Shown here one piece after another: positions 25,629-33,431 of a stretch of 37,861 bases of DNA. The stretch spans positions 1-37,861 of the forward strand of contig JAFUGT010000119.1 of NCBI GenBank assembly GCA_017469275.1, written 5' to 3'. Within the stretch, counting starts at the first letter, position 1; every line of letters starts with the position of its first letter. Below the pieces are notes generated by a model. The model ran no database searches and was not told the DNA's origin. It saw only the letters and a list, made by a program, of their open reading frames with translations. The stretch comes from Lachnospiraceae bacterium. GTDB taxonomy: Bacteria; Bacillota; Clostridia; Lachnospirales; Lachnospiraceae. The position numbers and the translations under genes are program-made.

Positions 25629-25775
25629 TCAGATATCAAATTCATCATCATCAAAGAATTCATCGAATTCGTCAAATTCATCATCTTTCTTTTTCTTACT
25701 GATGAAAAATACCACTGCCCCAACTACTGCTGCAACACAAGTCAAAGCTACAACTACCTTTAATACCTTCTTCAT
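25629..25775 (-). CDS. 48-aa membrane microprotein with acidic tail
   Basis: It starts MKKVLKVVVALTCVAAVVG, one membrane helix continuing to about residue 25 (VVFFI), then SKKKK and an Asp/Glu/Phe tail (DDEFDEFDEFFDDDEFDI). AGGAGG sits 9 nt before ATG 25775 and a good promoter lies at 25860-25889, so it is very likely a real gene. The basic patch after the helix predicts that the acidic tail stays in the cytoplasm. I do not recognise a family. It is separated from the next gene by about 185 nt of AT-rich DNA (25444-25628) in which I see no gene or clear terminator. Confidence 0.75.
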   Translation of the reverse strand: MKKVLKVVVALTCVAAVVGAVVFFISKKKKDDEFDEFDEFFDDDEFDI

Positions 25776-25859
25776 AATAATGTACCTCCTGGAATGTAAT
25801 TATAATATTATCATCTCACTCATTCATATGAGACTTATATATCAGTTCATATATTGTAT

Positions 25860-25889
25860 AGTATAAATCAAAAATATATAATCTGACAA
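25860..25889 (-). promoter_or_regulatory. Promoter of the 48-aa microprotein gene
   Basis: On the minus strand TTGTCA (25884-25889), an 18-nt spacer and TATACT (25860-25865). The start would be near 25853, leaving a leader of about 78 nt that holds a small CTCAT/ATGAG hairpin. Confidence 0.65.
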
Positions 25890-25939
25890 GTATTATCTAA
25901 TTTTGTTATTTTATTTTGCATAAGCAGATAATTTATGTC

Positions 25940-26194
25940 TTATATATATGGAGTTCTATGAATAGTAACATAAATGAATAGTTTACAAATGTCAAACAGT
26001 ATACAAATACACTTAACAACCTCAGGCATTCCACCGACAACGTAATACTCCTTGAGCAATTGAATATATCTATCCGAAAAAGCCGATGCTTCTCCACAGG
26101 TATAATCCGGAGCATCCTCACAATAATATTTTAACGATTCCAAAACATTAGGTGCATACTGCACTTCATCAAAAATAATAGTAAAAAACAACAC
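25940..26194 (-). pseudogene. Remnant of a DUF4143/AAA-type ATPase gene
   Basis: An 84-codon frame begins inside the terminator at 26184-26221. The stretch IIFDEVQYAPNVLESLKYYCEDAPDY matches the Walker B region of the prokaryotic AAA ATPases that carry DUF4143. It jumps directly to SDRYIQLLKEYYVVGGMPEVV, a motif that lies far downstream in intact proteins, then dissolves into unrelated sequence (CICILFDICKLFIYV). Intact members are roughly 400 residues or more; the P-loop and most of both domains are missing and no RBS precedes the frame. I therefore read it as two fused pieces of a decayed gene, left by an internal deletion. Confidence 0.7.
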
Positions 26195-26221
26195 TTTTTC
26201 GTCGGAAAAAGTGTTGTTTTT
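26184..26221 (-). terminator. Strong terminator of the ACT/PFL operon
   Basis: A perfect 17-bp stem (26184-26200 with 26205-26221), loop GTCG, core CAACAC-TTTTTC, with T-runs on the minus strand. It lies 10 nt past the stop of the PFL gene. The stem is symmetric in A and T runs and could act on both strands. Confidence 0.9.
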
Positions 26222-26231
26222 GCATTAATCT

Positions 26232-27596
26232 TTAATTCTTGAAACTGTGTATCGGTGCAGGAATTCTTCCGCCCCTGTTTATAAATGCATCACAGCTGTA
26301 TTCATTGACCTTCATAATAGGCGCATATCCCAAAAGCCCACCAAAGTTAAGAACCTCTCCCGCCTTCTTGCCAACAGCAGGGATTACACGAACTGCCGTG
26401 GTTTTCTGATTAACCATACCGATTGCCATCTCATCCGCTATTATCCCGGAGATTGTGGTTGCCTTCGTATCCCCGGGTATCGCAATCATATCAAGTCCCA
26501 CAGAGCATACACAGGTCATTGCCTCGAGCTTCTCCAAAGTAAGCGCGCCGCAGGATGCTGCATCGATCATTCTCTGGTCTTCGGATACAGGAATAAATGC
26601 TCCCGAAAGACCGCCGACATATGAAGATGCCATAACTCCACCCTTCTTAACCTGATCATTCAAAAGCGCAAGTGCTGCTGTTGTTCCCGGTGCTCCCGCA
26701 TACTCCAGTCCGATTTCTTCTAATATTTCACCAACCGAATCTCCAACCGCAGGAGTCGGAGCCAGTGATAAATCGATAATACCGAATGGTACTCCAAGCC
26801 TCTTAGACGCTTCCTTTGCTACAAGCTGACCAACTCTTGTAACCTTAAATGCTGTCTTTTTGATAGTTTCACAAAGCACCTCAAAATTCTCGCCTCTAAC
26901 CGCTTCAAGAGCACGCTTTACAACTCCGGGACCCGATACACCCACATTGATAATTCTGTCTGCCTCAGTCACACCATGAAAAGCTCCTGCCATAAACGGA
27001 TTATCATCCGGTGCATTACAAAATACAACGAATTTGGCCGGTCCGATACAGTCCCTGTCAGCCGTGAGTTCAGCACTTTTCTTGACAATCTCGCCAACCA
27101 GTTTCACTGCATCCATATTGATTCCTGTTTTGGTGGAGCCAACATTTACACTACTACAGACATATTCGGTAACATTAAGTGCTTCAGGAATCGACTTAAT
27201 AAGCATCTCATCATAAGGTGTCATTCCCTTTGAAACCAGAGCAGAATAACCGCCGATAAAATTAACCTTACAGGTCTTTGCCGCCTCATCCAAAGTCTTT
27301 GCAATTTCTACATAATCTGTAGAAGACTTGCAGCAGGCACTTCCCACAATTGCTATCGGTGTAACGGATATTCTTTTGTTAACTATCGGAATGCCATATT
27401 CCATCTCCAGTTCTTTTCCAACCTTCACAAGATCTTTGGCAGAGGTTGTTATCTTCTCATATACCTTATCACAGGTAGTCTTCAAATCATCAGATATGCA
27501 GTCAAGTAAGGAAATCCCCATTGTAATTGTACGTACATCGAGATTTTCCTCATGTATCATGGCATTGGTTTCCATGACCTCATTAATGTTAATCAT
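26232..27596 (-). CDS. PFL-like family protein (UPF0210/DUF711)
   Basis: A 454-aa cytosolic protein of the UPF0210 family, with the characteristic N-terminal [11 protein letters not shown]-like segment (here [16 protein letters not shown]), the [19 protein letters not shown] block and the Gly-rich C-terminal [13 protein letters not shown]...[14 protein letters not shown]. The fold is related to pyruvate formate-lyase-like proteins, but no reaction has been established to my knowledge. It is almost always encoded next to a small ACT-domain protein, as here, which suggests an amino-acid- or ligand-responsive pair. ATG 27596 has AAGGAG 10 nt upstream. Confidence 0.92.
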   Translation of the reverse strand: MININEVMETNAMIHEENLDVRTITMGISLLDCISDDLKTTCDKVYEKITTSAKDLVKVGKELEMEYGIPIVNKRISVTPIAIVGSACCKSSTDYVEIAKTLDEAAKTCKVNFIGGYSALVSKGMTPYDEMLIKSIPEALNVTEYVCSSVNVGSTKTGINMDAVKLVGEIVKKSAELTADRDCIGPAKFVVFCNAPDDNPFMAGAFHGVTEADRIINVGVSGPGVVKRALEAVRGENFEVLCETIKKTAFKVTRVGQLVAKEASKRLGVPFGIIDLSLAPTPAVGDSVGEILEEIGLEYAGAPGTTAALALLNDQVKKGGVMASSYVGGLSGAFIPVSEDQRMIDAASCGALTLEKLEAMTCVCSVGLDMIAIPGDTKATTISGIIADEMAIGMVNQKTTAVRVIPAVGKKAGEVLNFGGLLGYAPIMKVNEYSCDAFINRGGRIPAPIHSFKN

Positions 27597-27628
27597 TTTC
27601 TATATTCTCCTTCTACAATGTTTGTTAT

Positions 27629-27673
27629 ATAGGTAAAGGCAAAACAAAGAAAAGAAGTTTTGCAATCACCTAT
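27629..27673 (-). other. Intercistronic hairpin between the ACT and PFL genes
   Basis: GCAAAAC/GTTTTGC (27639-27645 with 27657-27663) and outer ATAGGT/ACCTAT (27629-27634 with 27668-27673), separated by a symmetric 4x4 internal loop, fold into one long stem. No T-run follows, so it is not a terminator. It may protect or process the mRNA between the two genes. Confidence 0.5.
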
Positions 27674-27678
27674 TTAAT

Positions 27679-27951
27679 CTACAGTCTGTGCATCATATCA
27701 AAAATCTCTTCCTGCTGCAGAGTTATATTCACTCCTATCTCCTCACCGATCTGCTTTAACTCATCGGCTATCGTTGCAAAATCTTTCTCAGAATCCTGAA
27801 TATTAACTATCATTATCATATTGAACCAGTCGGAAACTATTGTCTGTGCAATATCAAGAATGTTGATCTGATTACCCGCCAAATATTTACATACATTGTA
27901 AATGATTCCTACCTTATCCTTACCTACTACTGAAATAACTGTCTTTTTCAT
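27679..27951 (-). CDS. ACT-domain protein (UPF0237)
   Basis: A 90-aa stand-alone ACT domain starting MKKTVISVVGKDKVGIIYNVCKYLAGNQINILDIAQTI, the ligand-binding fold used to sense amino acids and related small molecules. It matches the UPF0237 group that travels with UPF0210/DUF711 proteins. It probably forms dimers and may regulate the PFL-like partner encoded 82 nt downstream; this is inferred from conserved pairing. ATG 27951 has AAGGAG 9 nt upstream. Confidence 0.92.
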   Translation of the reverse strand: MKKTVISVVGKDKVGIIYNVCKYLAGNQINILDIAQTIVSDWFNMIMIVNIQDSEKDFATIADELKQIGEEIGVNITLQQEEIFDMMHRL

Positions 27952-27998
27952 CTCTTATTTCTCCTTAATTAGTATTTCGCAATTATCTAAGTTATTGC

Positions 27999-28104
27999 GT
28001 TATATTATTATAAAAGTTATCTATTGGTAAAATATTATATTATTATAAATGTTACCTATTGGTAAAATGTTATATTATAATAAAACGTTATTTTTCGTAA
28101 AAAT
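27999..28104. repeat. Three tandem 35-bp imperfect repeats in the ACT gene upstream region
   Basis: Units at 27999-28033, 28034-28068 and 28069-28104. Each holds a TATTATAAT-type AT block and a short inverted repeat: TTATCTATTGGTAA, TTACCTATTGGTAA (perfect TTACC/GGTAA) and a diverged TTATTTTTCGTAA. On the minus strand each unit contributes a TATAAT hexamer. There are no spacers, so it is not a CRISPR array. A further inverted repeat CGCAAT/ATTGCG lies at 27978-27983 and 27994-27999. Confidence 0.85.
28074..28101 (-). promoter_or_regulatory. Putative promoter of the ACT/PFL operon
   Basis: On the minus strand TTTACG (28096-28101), 16-nt spacer, TATAAT (28074-28079), within repeat unit three. 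The two other units have TATAAT but no -35 at proper distance, so the upstream copy is the best candidate. Confidence 0.45.
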
Positions 28105-28120
28105 ATCTGCAACATAACCT

Positions 28121-28921
28121 TTAACATTCAATCACAGGCGATCTTCCAAATCTGTCCGCAACCATCATATTGAAATCCCTTACATCATTACTGTATGGGT
28201 TCCCGTAAAGTTCTCCTTTTACAGCTTCATAGGCAAGATCGGGAAAATTATTTTCCTTTGATAAATGCCCTAAGTAAATTCCCTTGATGTGGTCATTTAA
28301 CAGTTCACGAACAAGTTGTCCACCTTTCTCGTTACATAGGTGTCCGTACTTTCCTAGTATTCTTTTCTTTAGCTCATACGGATATGGTCCAACCTCCAAC
28401 ATTCTTATATCGTGGTTTGCTTCAATCAACATGGCGTCCGACCCGGACAAAGCATCCACAATATGACTGTCGTAATCTCCCATGTCAGTGGCAACAGATA
28501 CCTTCTTATCACCATCTGTCACTGTATAACACACCGGATCAACAGCATCATGCCATATACTGACAGGCTTTACCCACAGATCATCAATAGCAAAACTTTT
28601 TTCAGGTTCAATACCATGAAACAATGAAAAATCAACTTTTCCAAGTCCTTTATATCTGCTTATTGCCTCTAACGTCTTAGCTGTAGCATATACCGGTATC
28701 CCATATTTTCTAAGAAACACTCCAAGTCCCTGAATGTGGTCGGAATGTTCATGGGTAATCAAAATACCTTTAAGCTCTTCAGGCTTGACATCCATCTCTT
28801 CTAAAGCAGTAACCACCTTTTTCATACTTACACCGACATCAATCAACAGACTCGTGTGGTCTGAACCGACATAAACACAGTTACCGCTGCTTCCACTATA
28901 TAAACTGCATAGTCTCATCAT
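28121..28921 (-). CDS. MBL-fold metallohydrolase (WalJ/YycJ-like)
   Basis: A 266-aa cytosolic metallo-beta-lactamase-fold enzyme. The metal-binding HEHSDH motif is at residues 57-62, with further ligands likely in SIWHDA, ATDMGDY and YLGHLSKENN. The start MRLCSLYSGSSGNCVYVG is the WalJ/YycJ pattern; in Firmicutes that protein is usually associated with the WalKR two-component locus and has nuclease-like features. Here it stands apart from walKR. Two adjacent ATGs (28921, 28918) are possible starts; neither has a strong RBS. The upstream palindrome TGTCATTATGACA (28930-28942) lies just before the start. About 140 nt upstream to the ASKHA gene hold only this and a 9-bp inverted repeat (28965-28973 with 29000-29008). 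Confidence 0.9.
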   Translation of the reverse strand: MMRLCSLYSGSSGNCVYVGSDHTSLLIDVGVSMKKVVTALEEMDVKPEELKGILITHEHSDHIQGLGVFLRKYGIPVYATAKTLEAISRYKGLGKVDFSLFHGIEPEKSFAIDDLWVKPVSIWHDAVDPVCYTVTDGDKKVSVATDMGDYDSHIVDALSGSDAMLIEANHDIRMLEVGPYPYELKKRILGKYGHLCNEKGGQLVRELLNDHIKGIYLGHLSKENNFPDLAYEAVKGELYGNPYSNDVRDFNMMVADRFGRSPVIEC

Positions 28922-29059
28922 TATACTTATGTCATTATGACACCTTTCTCTTATATGTTAATGGTTAATTGCAGAACTCTTTTTCATTTTTGTGAATTGT
29001 GCAATTAAGTAATATGTTAATCCTGCCAAAAAATATGTAATATATAATCCTTCATAATT

Positions 29060-30259
29060 TCAAAATTCAAGAGCCTCTATATACAGCTCCTGAAACTTTT
29101 CATACTCAGCAAGTTCAAAAGGTTCCGTTCTGTTACGAATACTCTCATAATTTGATAACATATTGTTTCTCTTTGCTATTATCTCAGCCTCATTATCCCT
29201 ATGACTATCAAAGGCTTCATCTGTAATACCTATTACATCACGCAATTCGGAATCAAGAAATTTCTTTGCACCTTCAAGGGATGTATTACCCGATACAGTT
29301 ATCTTACTCCGAAAGTCTTCCGGTATCATTTTCGTAATAAATGCGTCCCTGATATCAAGATAAAATCCAAGTCCTCCGCTAATATATACCTTGCCAATAT
29401 TAGTATAATCTATATCAGCTTTATGCATAAGACATATTATCCCGGCATATATGGCTGCTTTAGCCATCTGGAATCGTCTCACCTGTTCCTGCTTTATCAC
29501 AAAGCCTTTGTCCAGTTCAATGCCTTTCTCAAAAAAAGGTTCCTTTATAAGTCCTGTGCTGTCAATAAGACCTCTTTTTACACAACCTGCTATTGCGTGA
29601 ATACATTCACTTCCATATACCGCCCCTGAAACCCCATAGTCGAACACCGGACCACAGGCCGTTGAAGTTGCATACCCGCATTTTTTATTAAGTAACAACA
29701 TCTCTCCGTTAGTTCCAAGGTCTACCAGCAGATCAAACTCATCATCTTTTCCCATACCAAGATATTCGGCTCCGGCAAGAATATCAGCACCAACAAATGC
29801 AGAAAAACACGGCAGGAACATCTCTGTTACATCAGAAGATTTATCCTCATGTGTAACCCTGCATTCAAAATAATCCAAAGATACCGGAGAAAAAGGCGCC
29901 CGCGAAAGCCCTTCTACAGAAAGACGCCTTAATATATGAAGCATAGTTGTGTTGCCGGAATAACATAACTGTGTAATCCTATCATAGCTTTCAAAAAGTC
30001 TGTTCTTCAATTCTTCATTAAGTCTTAACAAAAGCATATCAGACATATTCTTCTCGGCTGAAGATTCATCAATACAGTTCTTGATCCTGGTTATGACATC
30101 AGCTCCATATATCTTCTGTGGATTGGAAAATGAAAATTCTGTAATAACCCTTTTCGTACATATATCTATGCAGGATACTCCTATTGTTGTGGTCCCAATA
30201 TCAACCGCAACACCTATTTCATTAATTAAATTAGAGGCTTCAAATTTATCTGTTTTCAT
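29060..30259 (-). CDS. Stand-alone ASKHA (DUF4445) protein, RACo-like without ferredoxin domain
   Basis: A 399-aa protein matching the C-terminal ATPase half of reductive activators of corrinoid proteins (RACo/RamA). It begins directly with the ASKHA phosphate-binding segment GVAVDIGTTTIG (about residues 16-27) and has YSGNTTMLHIL, VDLGTNGEMLLL and YISGGLGFYLD. Full-length RACo proteins have an N-terminal [2Fe-2S] ferredoxin domain and are about 600 residues long; that part is absent and there is no room for it, since the ilvA-like gene ends 29 nt upstream. No corrinoid protein or methyltransferase is encoded in the window. Whether it still activates a corrinoid protein with a separate reductase is open. 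The start at 30259 has GTAGG 6 nt upstream. Confidence 0.82.
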   Translation of the reverse strand: MKTDKFEASNLINEIGVAVDIGTTTIGVSCIDICTKRVITEFSFSNPQKIYGADVITRIKNCIDESSAEKNMSDMLLLRLNEELKNRLFESYDRITQLCYSGNTTMLHILRRLSVEGLSRAPFSPVSLDYFECRVTHEDKSSDVTEMFLPCFSAFVGADILAGAEYLGMGKDDEFDLLVDLGTNGEMLLLNKKCGYATSTACGPVFDYGVSGAVYGSECIHAIAGCVKRGLIDSTGLIKEPFFEKGIELDKGFVIKQEQVRRFQMAKAAIYAGIICLMHKADIDYTNIGKVYISGGLGFYLDIRDAFITKMIPEDFRSKITVSGNTSLEGAKKFLDSELRDVIGITDEAFDSHRDNEAEIIAKRNNMLSNYESIRNRTEPFELAEYEKFQELYIEALEF

Positions 30260-30288
30260 CCATTACCTACTGTTATATGGTCAAAATT

Positions 30289-31506
30289 TCAATATATACT
30301 CTTCGGTTTCTTTTCCATCGGTCTGTAACCCTTCTCTGCCAACACATGCATTATCTTATCCTTATGCTCCGGACCGAATGCTTCCATTGTGATTATTAGT
30401 TCTACTGCAGCATTACGATTAAGGTTAACAAACTGATTATGCTCAAGTTTGATTATATTACCCTGAAGGTCTGCAATTATGGAGCTGACATTCTTAAGCT
30501 CACCCGGTTTATCAGGCAACAATACGGATACGGTGAATATTCTGCTTCTTGCAATAAGTCCATGCTGTACTACGGAAGCAAAAGTGATTACATCCATATT
30601 ACCTCCACTTAAGATACTTACCACCTTCTTATCATTAAATGGGAGATTCTTAACTGCTGCCGCTGTCAAAAGTCCTGAATTTTCAACAAGCATTTTATGA
30701 TTTTCAAGCATATCAAGAAATGCTACAATAAGTTCGCTGTCGTCAACAGTGATTATTTCATCAATATTTTCCTGAATATAAGGGAATATATTAGAACCTG
30801 GGGTCTTGACCGCAGTACCGTCAGCTATTGTATCTACGGTAGGCAAAGTCGTAACTTTTCCGTTCTTAAGTGATTCCTTCATACATGCTGCACCCTTTGG
30901 CTCAACACCAATAACCTTTATATGCGGATTCAGCATTTTTGCAAGAGTAGATACGCCTGTAGCAAGCCCACCTCCACCGATAGGAACAAGAATATAGTCA
31001 ACCGTCGGCAATTCCTTTATTATCTCCATAGCAATCGAGCCCTGTCCACATGCAACATCAAGATCATCGAAAGGATGAATAAATGTATATCCTTTATCCT
31101 CAGCAAGTTCTAATGCATACTGACAGGATTCATCATACACATCCCCATATAAGATAACCTCAGCACCATAGGACTTGGTTCTGTTGACCTTAATAAGAGG
31201 AGTTGTGGTAGGCATTACAATAGTTGCCTTCACTCCATATGCCTTCGCCGCAAATGCAACACCCTGTGCATGATTTCCGGCAGAAGCTGTAATAAGCCCC
31301 TTATTTCTTTCTTCTTCTGACAATGTAGATATCTTATAGTAAGCCCCTCGTATCCTATATGCTCCCGTCACCTGAAGATTCTCCGGCTTGAAATATACCT
31401 TATTACCGGATATTTCGCTGAAATATTCGCTATATATTAATTTTGTCGGATTAACTACTTTCTGCACTGTATTATATGCTTCTTCAAATTTATCCATTGT
31501 AAGCAT
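30289..31506 (-). CDS. ilvA: Threonine ammonia-lyase with ACT domain; PLP lysine replaced by Arg
   Basis: A fold-type II PLP enzyme that normally deaminates threonine to 2-oxobutyrate for isoleucine synthesis or catabolism. Family blocks are clear: FKPENLQVTGAY-RIRGAYYK, SAGNHAQGVA, PIGGGGLATG, the Ser/Gly pocket SILSGGNMD, and a C-terminal ACT domain from about residue 325. In the family the residue after TGAY/GSF is the Schiff-base lysine. Here codon 51 is AGG (31354-31356), arginine, where AAG is expected. If real, the enzyme should not form the internal aldimine and would be inactive or very weak. Otherwise the gene is intact: 405 aa, AGGAGG 9 nt before ATG 31506. It is followed after 29 nt by the ASKHA gene. 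Confidence 0.9.
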   Translation of the reverse strand: MLTMDKFEEAYNTVQKVVNPTKLIYSEYFSEISGNKVYFKPENLQVTGAYRIRGAYYKISTLSEEERNKGLITASAGNHAQGVAFAAKAYGVKATIVMPTTTPLIKVNRTKSYGAEVILYGDVYDESCQYALELAEDKGYTFIHPFDDLDVACGQGSIAMEIIKELPTVDYILVPIGGGGLATGVSTLAKMLNPHIKVIGVEPKGAACMKESLKNGKVTTLPTVDTIADGTAVKTPGSNIFPYIQENIDEIITVDDSELIVAFLDMLENHKMLVENSGLLTAAAVKNLPFNDKKVVSILSGGNMDVITFASVVQHGLIARSRIFTVSVLLPDKPGELKNVSSIIADLQGNIIKLEHNQFVNLNRNAAVELIITMEAFGPEHKDKIMHVLAEKGYRPMEKKPKSIY

Positions 31507-31654
31507 GGGGTATATCCTCCTATATATAATCTAAAACGATATATTTTTAAGTATCAAATGTCATAAATCATTTTCTAATAATTATTATTCCCGGAAAAAG
31601 CTATGATATATTATTACAATCGAACATTCGTCATAATGTTATAATAACAAATAA

Positions 31655-33316
31655 TTAATCCTCCGGAATAAGTATCTCAATATCAGATCTTGTATCCATA
31701 TCCGCAAACAGTGCATTTACATAGGCATCCGGATCAAATTTCTGAAGGTCATTTATCTGTTCTCCAACACCAATGTATTTAACAGGAACATTTAATTCCG
31801 CCTGGATGGCTATTGCTATTCCACCCTTCGCAGTTCCGTCAAGTTTGGTCAAAATGATTCCGTCAATCTGTGTCACATTAGAGAACTGTCTTGCCTGCTC
31901 TAATGCATTCTGACCTGTAGAACCGTCAAGAACAATTAACGTTTCAAGATGCGCATCAGGATCTTCTTTCTCAATTATACGCTTCATCTTGGCAAGCTCA
32001 TCCATAAGATTTTTCTTATTATGAAGCCTTCCTGCCGTATCCACAAGAAGTATATCAACTCCTCTTGCCTTTGCTGCACTTACAGCATCAAAAGTTACAG
32101 CAGCGGGATCAGCCCCTTCGCCCTGTGCTATTATCTCAACACCGGCTCGATTAGCCCATGTCTTTAACTGATCAATTGCAGCAGCTCTAAATGTATCCGC
32201 AGCACACATCATCACTTTCTTACCGCGTTTCTTATACTGCGATGCTAACTTTCCGATGGATGTGGTCTTTCCTACGCCATTTACTCCAATAATAAGCATT
32301 ACCGTCTTCTGATCTTCAAAATCATACGCCTCATCTTCAACAAGCATCTGATCTTTAATTATATTGATTACAAGCTCTTTGCACTCAGAAACTTCCTTAA
32401 TGTGATTTTTCTTAACAAGGTCTTTAAGATTATCTATAATCTTCTCTGTTGTATCAAGTCCTAAATCAGCCATTATAAGAGTCTCTTCGAGCTCTTCATA
32501 GAAATCATCATCTATTGATGAAAATCCTGAAAACAGGTTATTGAAACTCTCATTAAGACTGTTTCTTGTCTTTGTAAGACCGGCTACAAGACGTGAAAAG
32601 AAACCACCTTTGGTTTCCTGTTCGGGTTCTTCTGCATTGTCTTCCTGCTTGGGTTCTGAAACCGGAGATTCATCTTTTTTCTCTGTTTTAACTTGCCCCT
32701 CTTTACCTGCCGACTTATCTTCAACTTCTTCATAAACTGCCGGCTTCCCGGTCGCATCCTCACTTGCAGGTTCTTCGTCCGTCTCTTCTTCGACTTCTTT
32801 ATCTAATGCCGTTTTTTCGGTTTTATCTACACTAATCGGTTCTTCTTTACCTGTCGGCTTATCTTCGGCTTCTTCATAAACTGCCGACTCCCCGGTCGCA
32901 TCCTCACTTGCAGGTTCTTCGTCCGTCTCTTCTTCAACTTCTTTATCTAATACCGTTTTTTCGGTTTTATCTACACTAATCGGTTCTTCTTTATCTGTCG
33001 GCTTATCTTCGGCTTCTTCATAAACTGCCGACTCCCCGGCCGCATCCTCACTTACAGGTTCTTCTTCCGCAGGTTCTTCTTCCGCTACCTGCTTATCTTC
33101 TTTCTGCTCATCTAAGTCAGCAGTTTTATCATTTTTCTTTTGAATTATACTGCCTATCACTATTCCTAAGATTCCGGATACAAGTAAGCAAAACACACCT
33201 GTCAATATACCTGCATTAGAATGGTTAATGCTAAGCGTTAAAATCATCAATATAACACCAATAATTACTCCTATAATTGCTCCCATTCTCAAATATGACT
33301 TTTCGTTATTCATCAT
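31655..33316 (-). CDS. ftsY: Signal recognition particle receptor FtsY, membrane-anchored form
   Basis: The SRP receptor GTPase that docks ribosome-SRP complexes at the membrane. The NG domain (about residues 235-553) is complete: G1 GVNGVGKTT (344-352), DTFRAAA (374-380), DTAGR (426-430) and TKLD (490-493). The N-terminus is unusual in having two membrane segments (about 12-30 and 36-58), followed by an acidic linker of nearly 180 residues. Most of that linker is a 48-residue unit repeated about 2.5 times (residues 87-134, 135-182, 183 to about 205). ATG 33316 has AAAGGGG 6 nt upstream, with a second ATG directly after it. It follows smc after 115 nt, in the conserved rnc-smc-ftsY order. Confidence 0.97.
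   Translation of the reverse strand: MMNNEKSYLRMGAIIGVIIGVILMILTLSINHSNAGILTGVFCLLVSGILGIVIGSIIQKKNDKTADLDEQKEDKQVAEEEPAEEEPVSEDAAGESAVYEEAEDKPTDKEEPISVDKTEKTVLDKEVEEETDEEPASEDATGESAVYEEAEDKPTGKEEPISVDKTEKTALDKEVEEETDEEPASEDATGKPAVYEEVEDKSAGKEGQVKTEKKDESPVSEPKQEDNAEEPEQETKGGFFSRLVAGLTKTRNSLNESFNNLFSGFSSIDDDFYEELEETLIMADLGLDTTEKIIDNLKDLVKKNHIKEVSECKELVINIIKDQMLVEDEAYDFEDQKTVMLIIGVNGVGKTTSIGKLASQYKKRGKKVMMCAADTFRAAAIDQLKTWANRAGVEIIAQGEGADPAAVTFDAVSAAKARGVDILLVDTAGRLHNKKNLMDELAKMKRIIEKEDPDAHLETLIVLDGSTGQNALEQARQFSNVTQIDGIILTKLDGTAKGGIAIAIQAELNVPVKYIGVGEQINDLQKFDPDAYVNALFADMDTRSDIEILIPED
32702..33058. repeat. 144-bp tandem repeat inside ftsY
   Basis: Two full copies and a partial third of a 144-bp unit (48 codons) encode the acidic linker (SEDA-GESAVYEEAEDKP...DKTEKT-LDKEVEEETDE). 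The first two copies are nearly identical at the DNA level; the third diverges after about 70 bp. Near-identity suggests recent duplication, and copy number may vary between strains. Confidence 0.9.
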
Positions 33317-33431
33317 TTATTACCCCTTTTATAATTTAAGTAACTTTTGTTGTCACTGACTACTTATTACTGCGCAATAGTTCATTTTTAATCATATAAA
33401 AATCAAGCAGCTTTCTCATAATCTATAACAA

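Noticed and set aside
27999-28104. CRISPR-like array
   Set aside because: The three units are directly adjacent with no spacers, AT-rich and imperfect, and there are no cas genes.
29201-29629. 142-codon plus-strand frame
   Set aside because: It lies entirely opposite the well-supported ASKHA gene and has no RBS or recognisable content.
31621-31630. LexA-like box (CGAACATTCG)
   Set aside because: The Gram-positive box needs four more central bases between the half sites; this is too short.
33317-33431. 19-codon frame between smc and ftsY
   Set aside because: No RBS, very short, and nothing to support translation.
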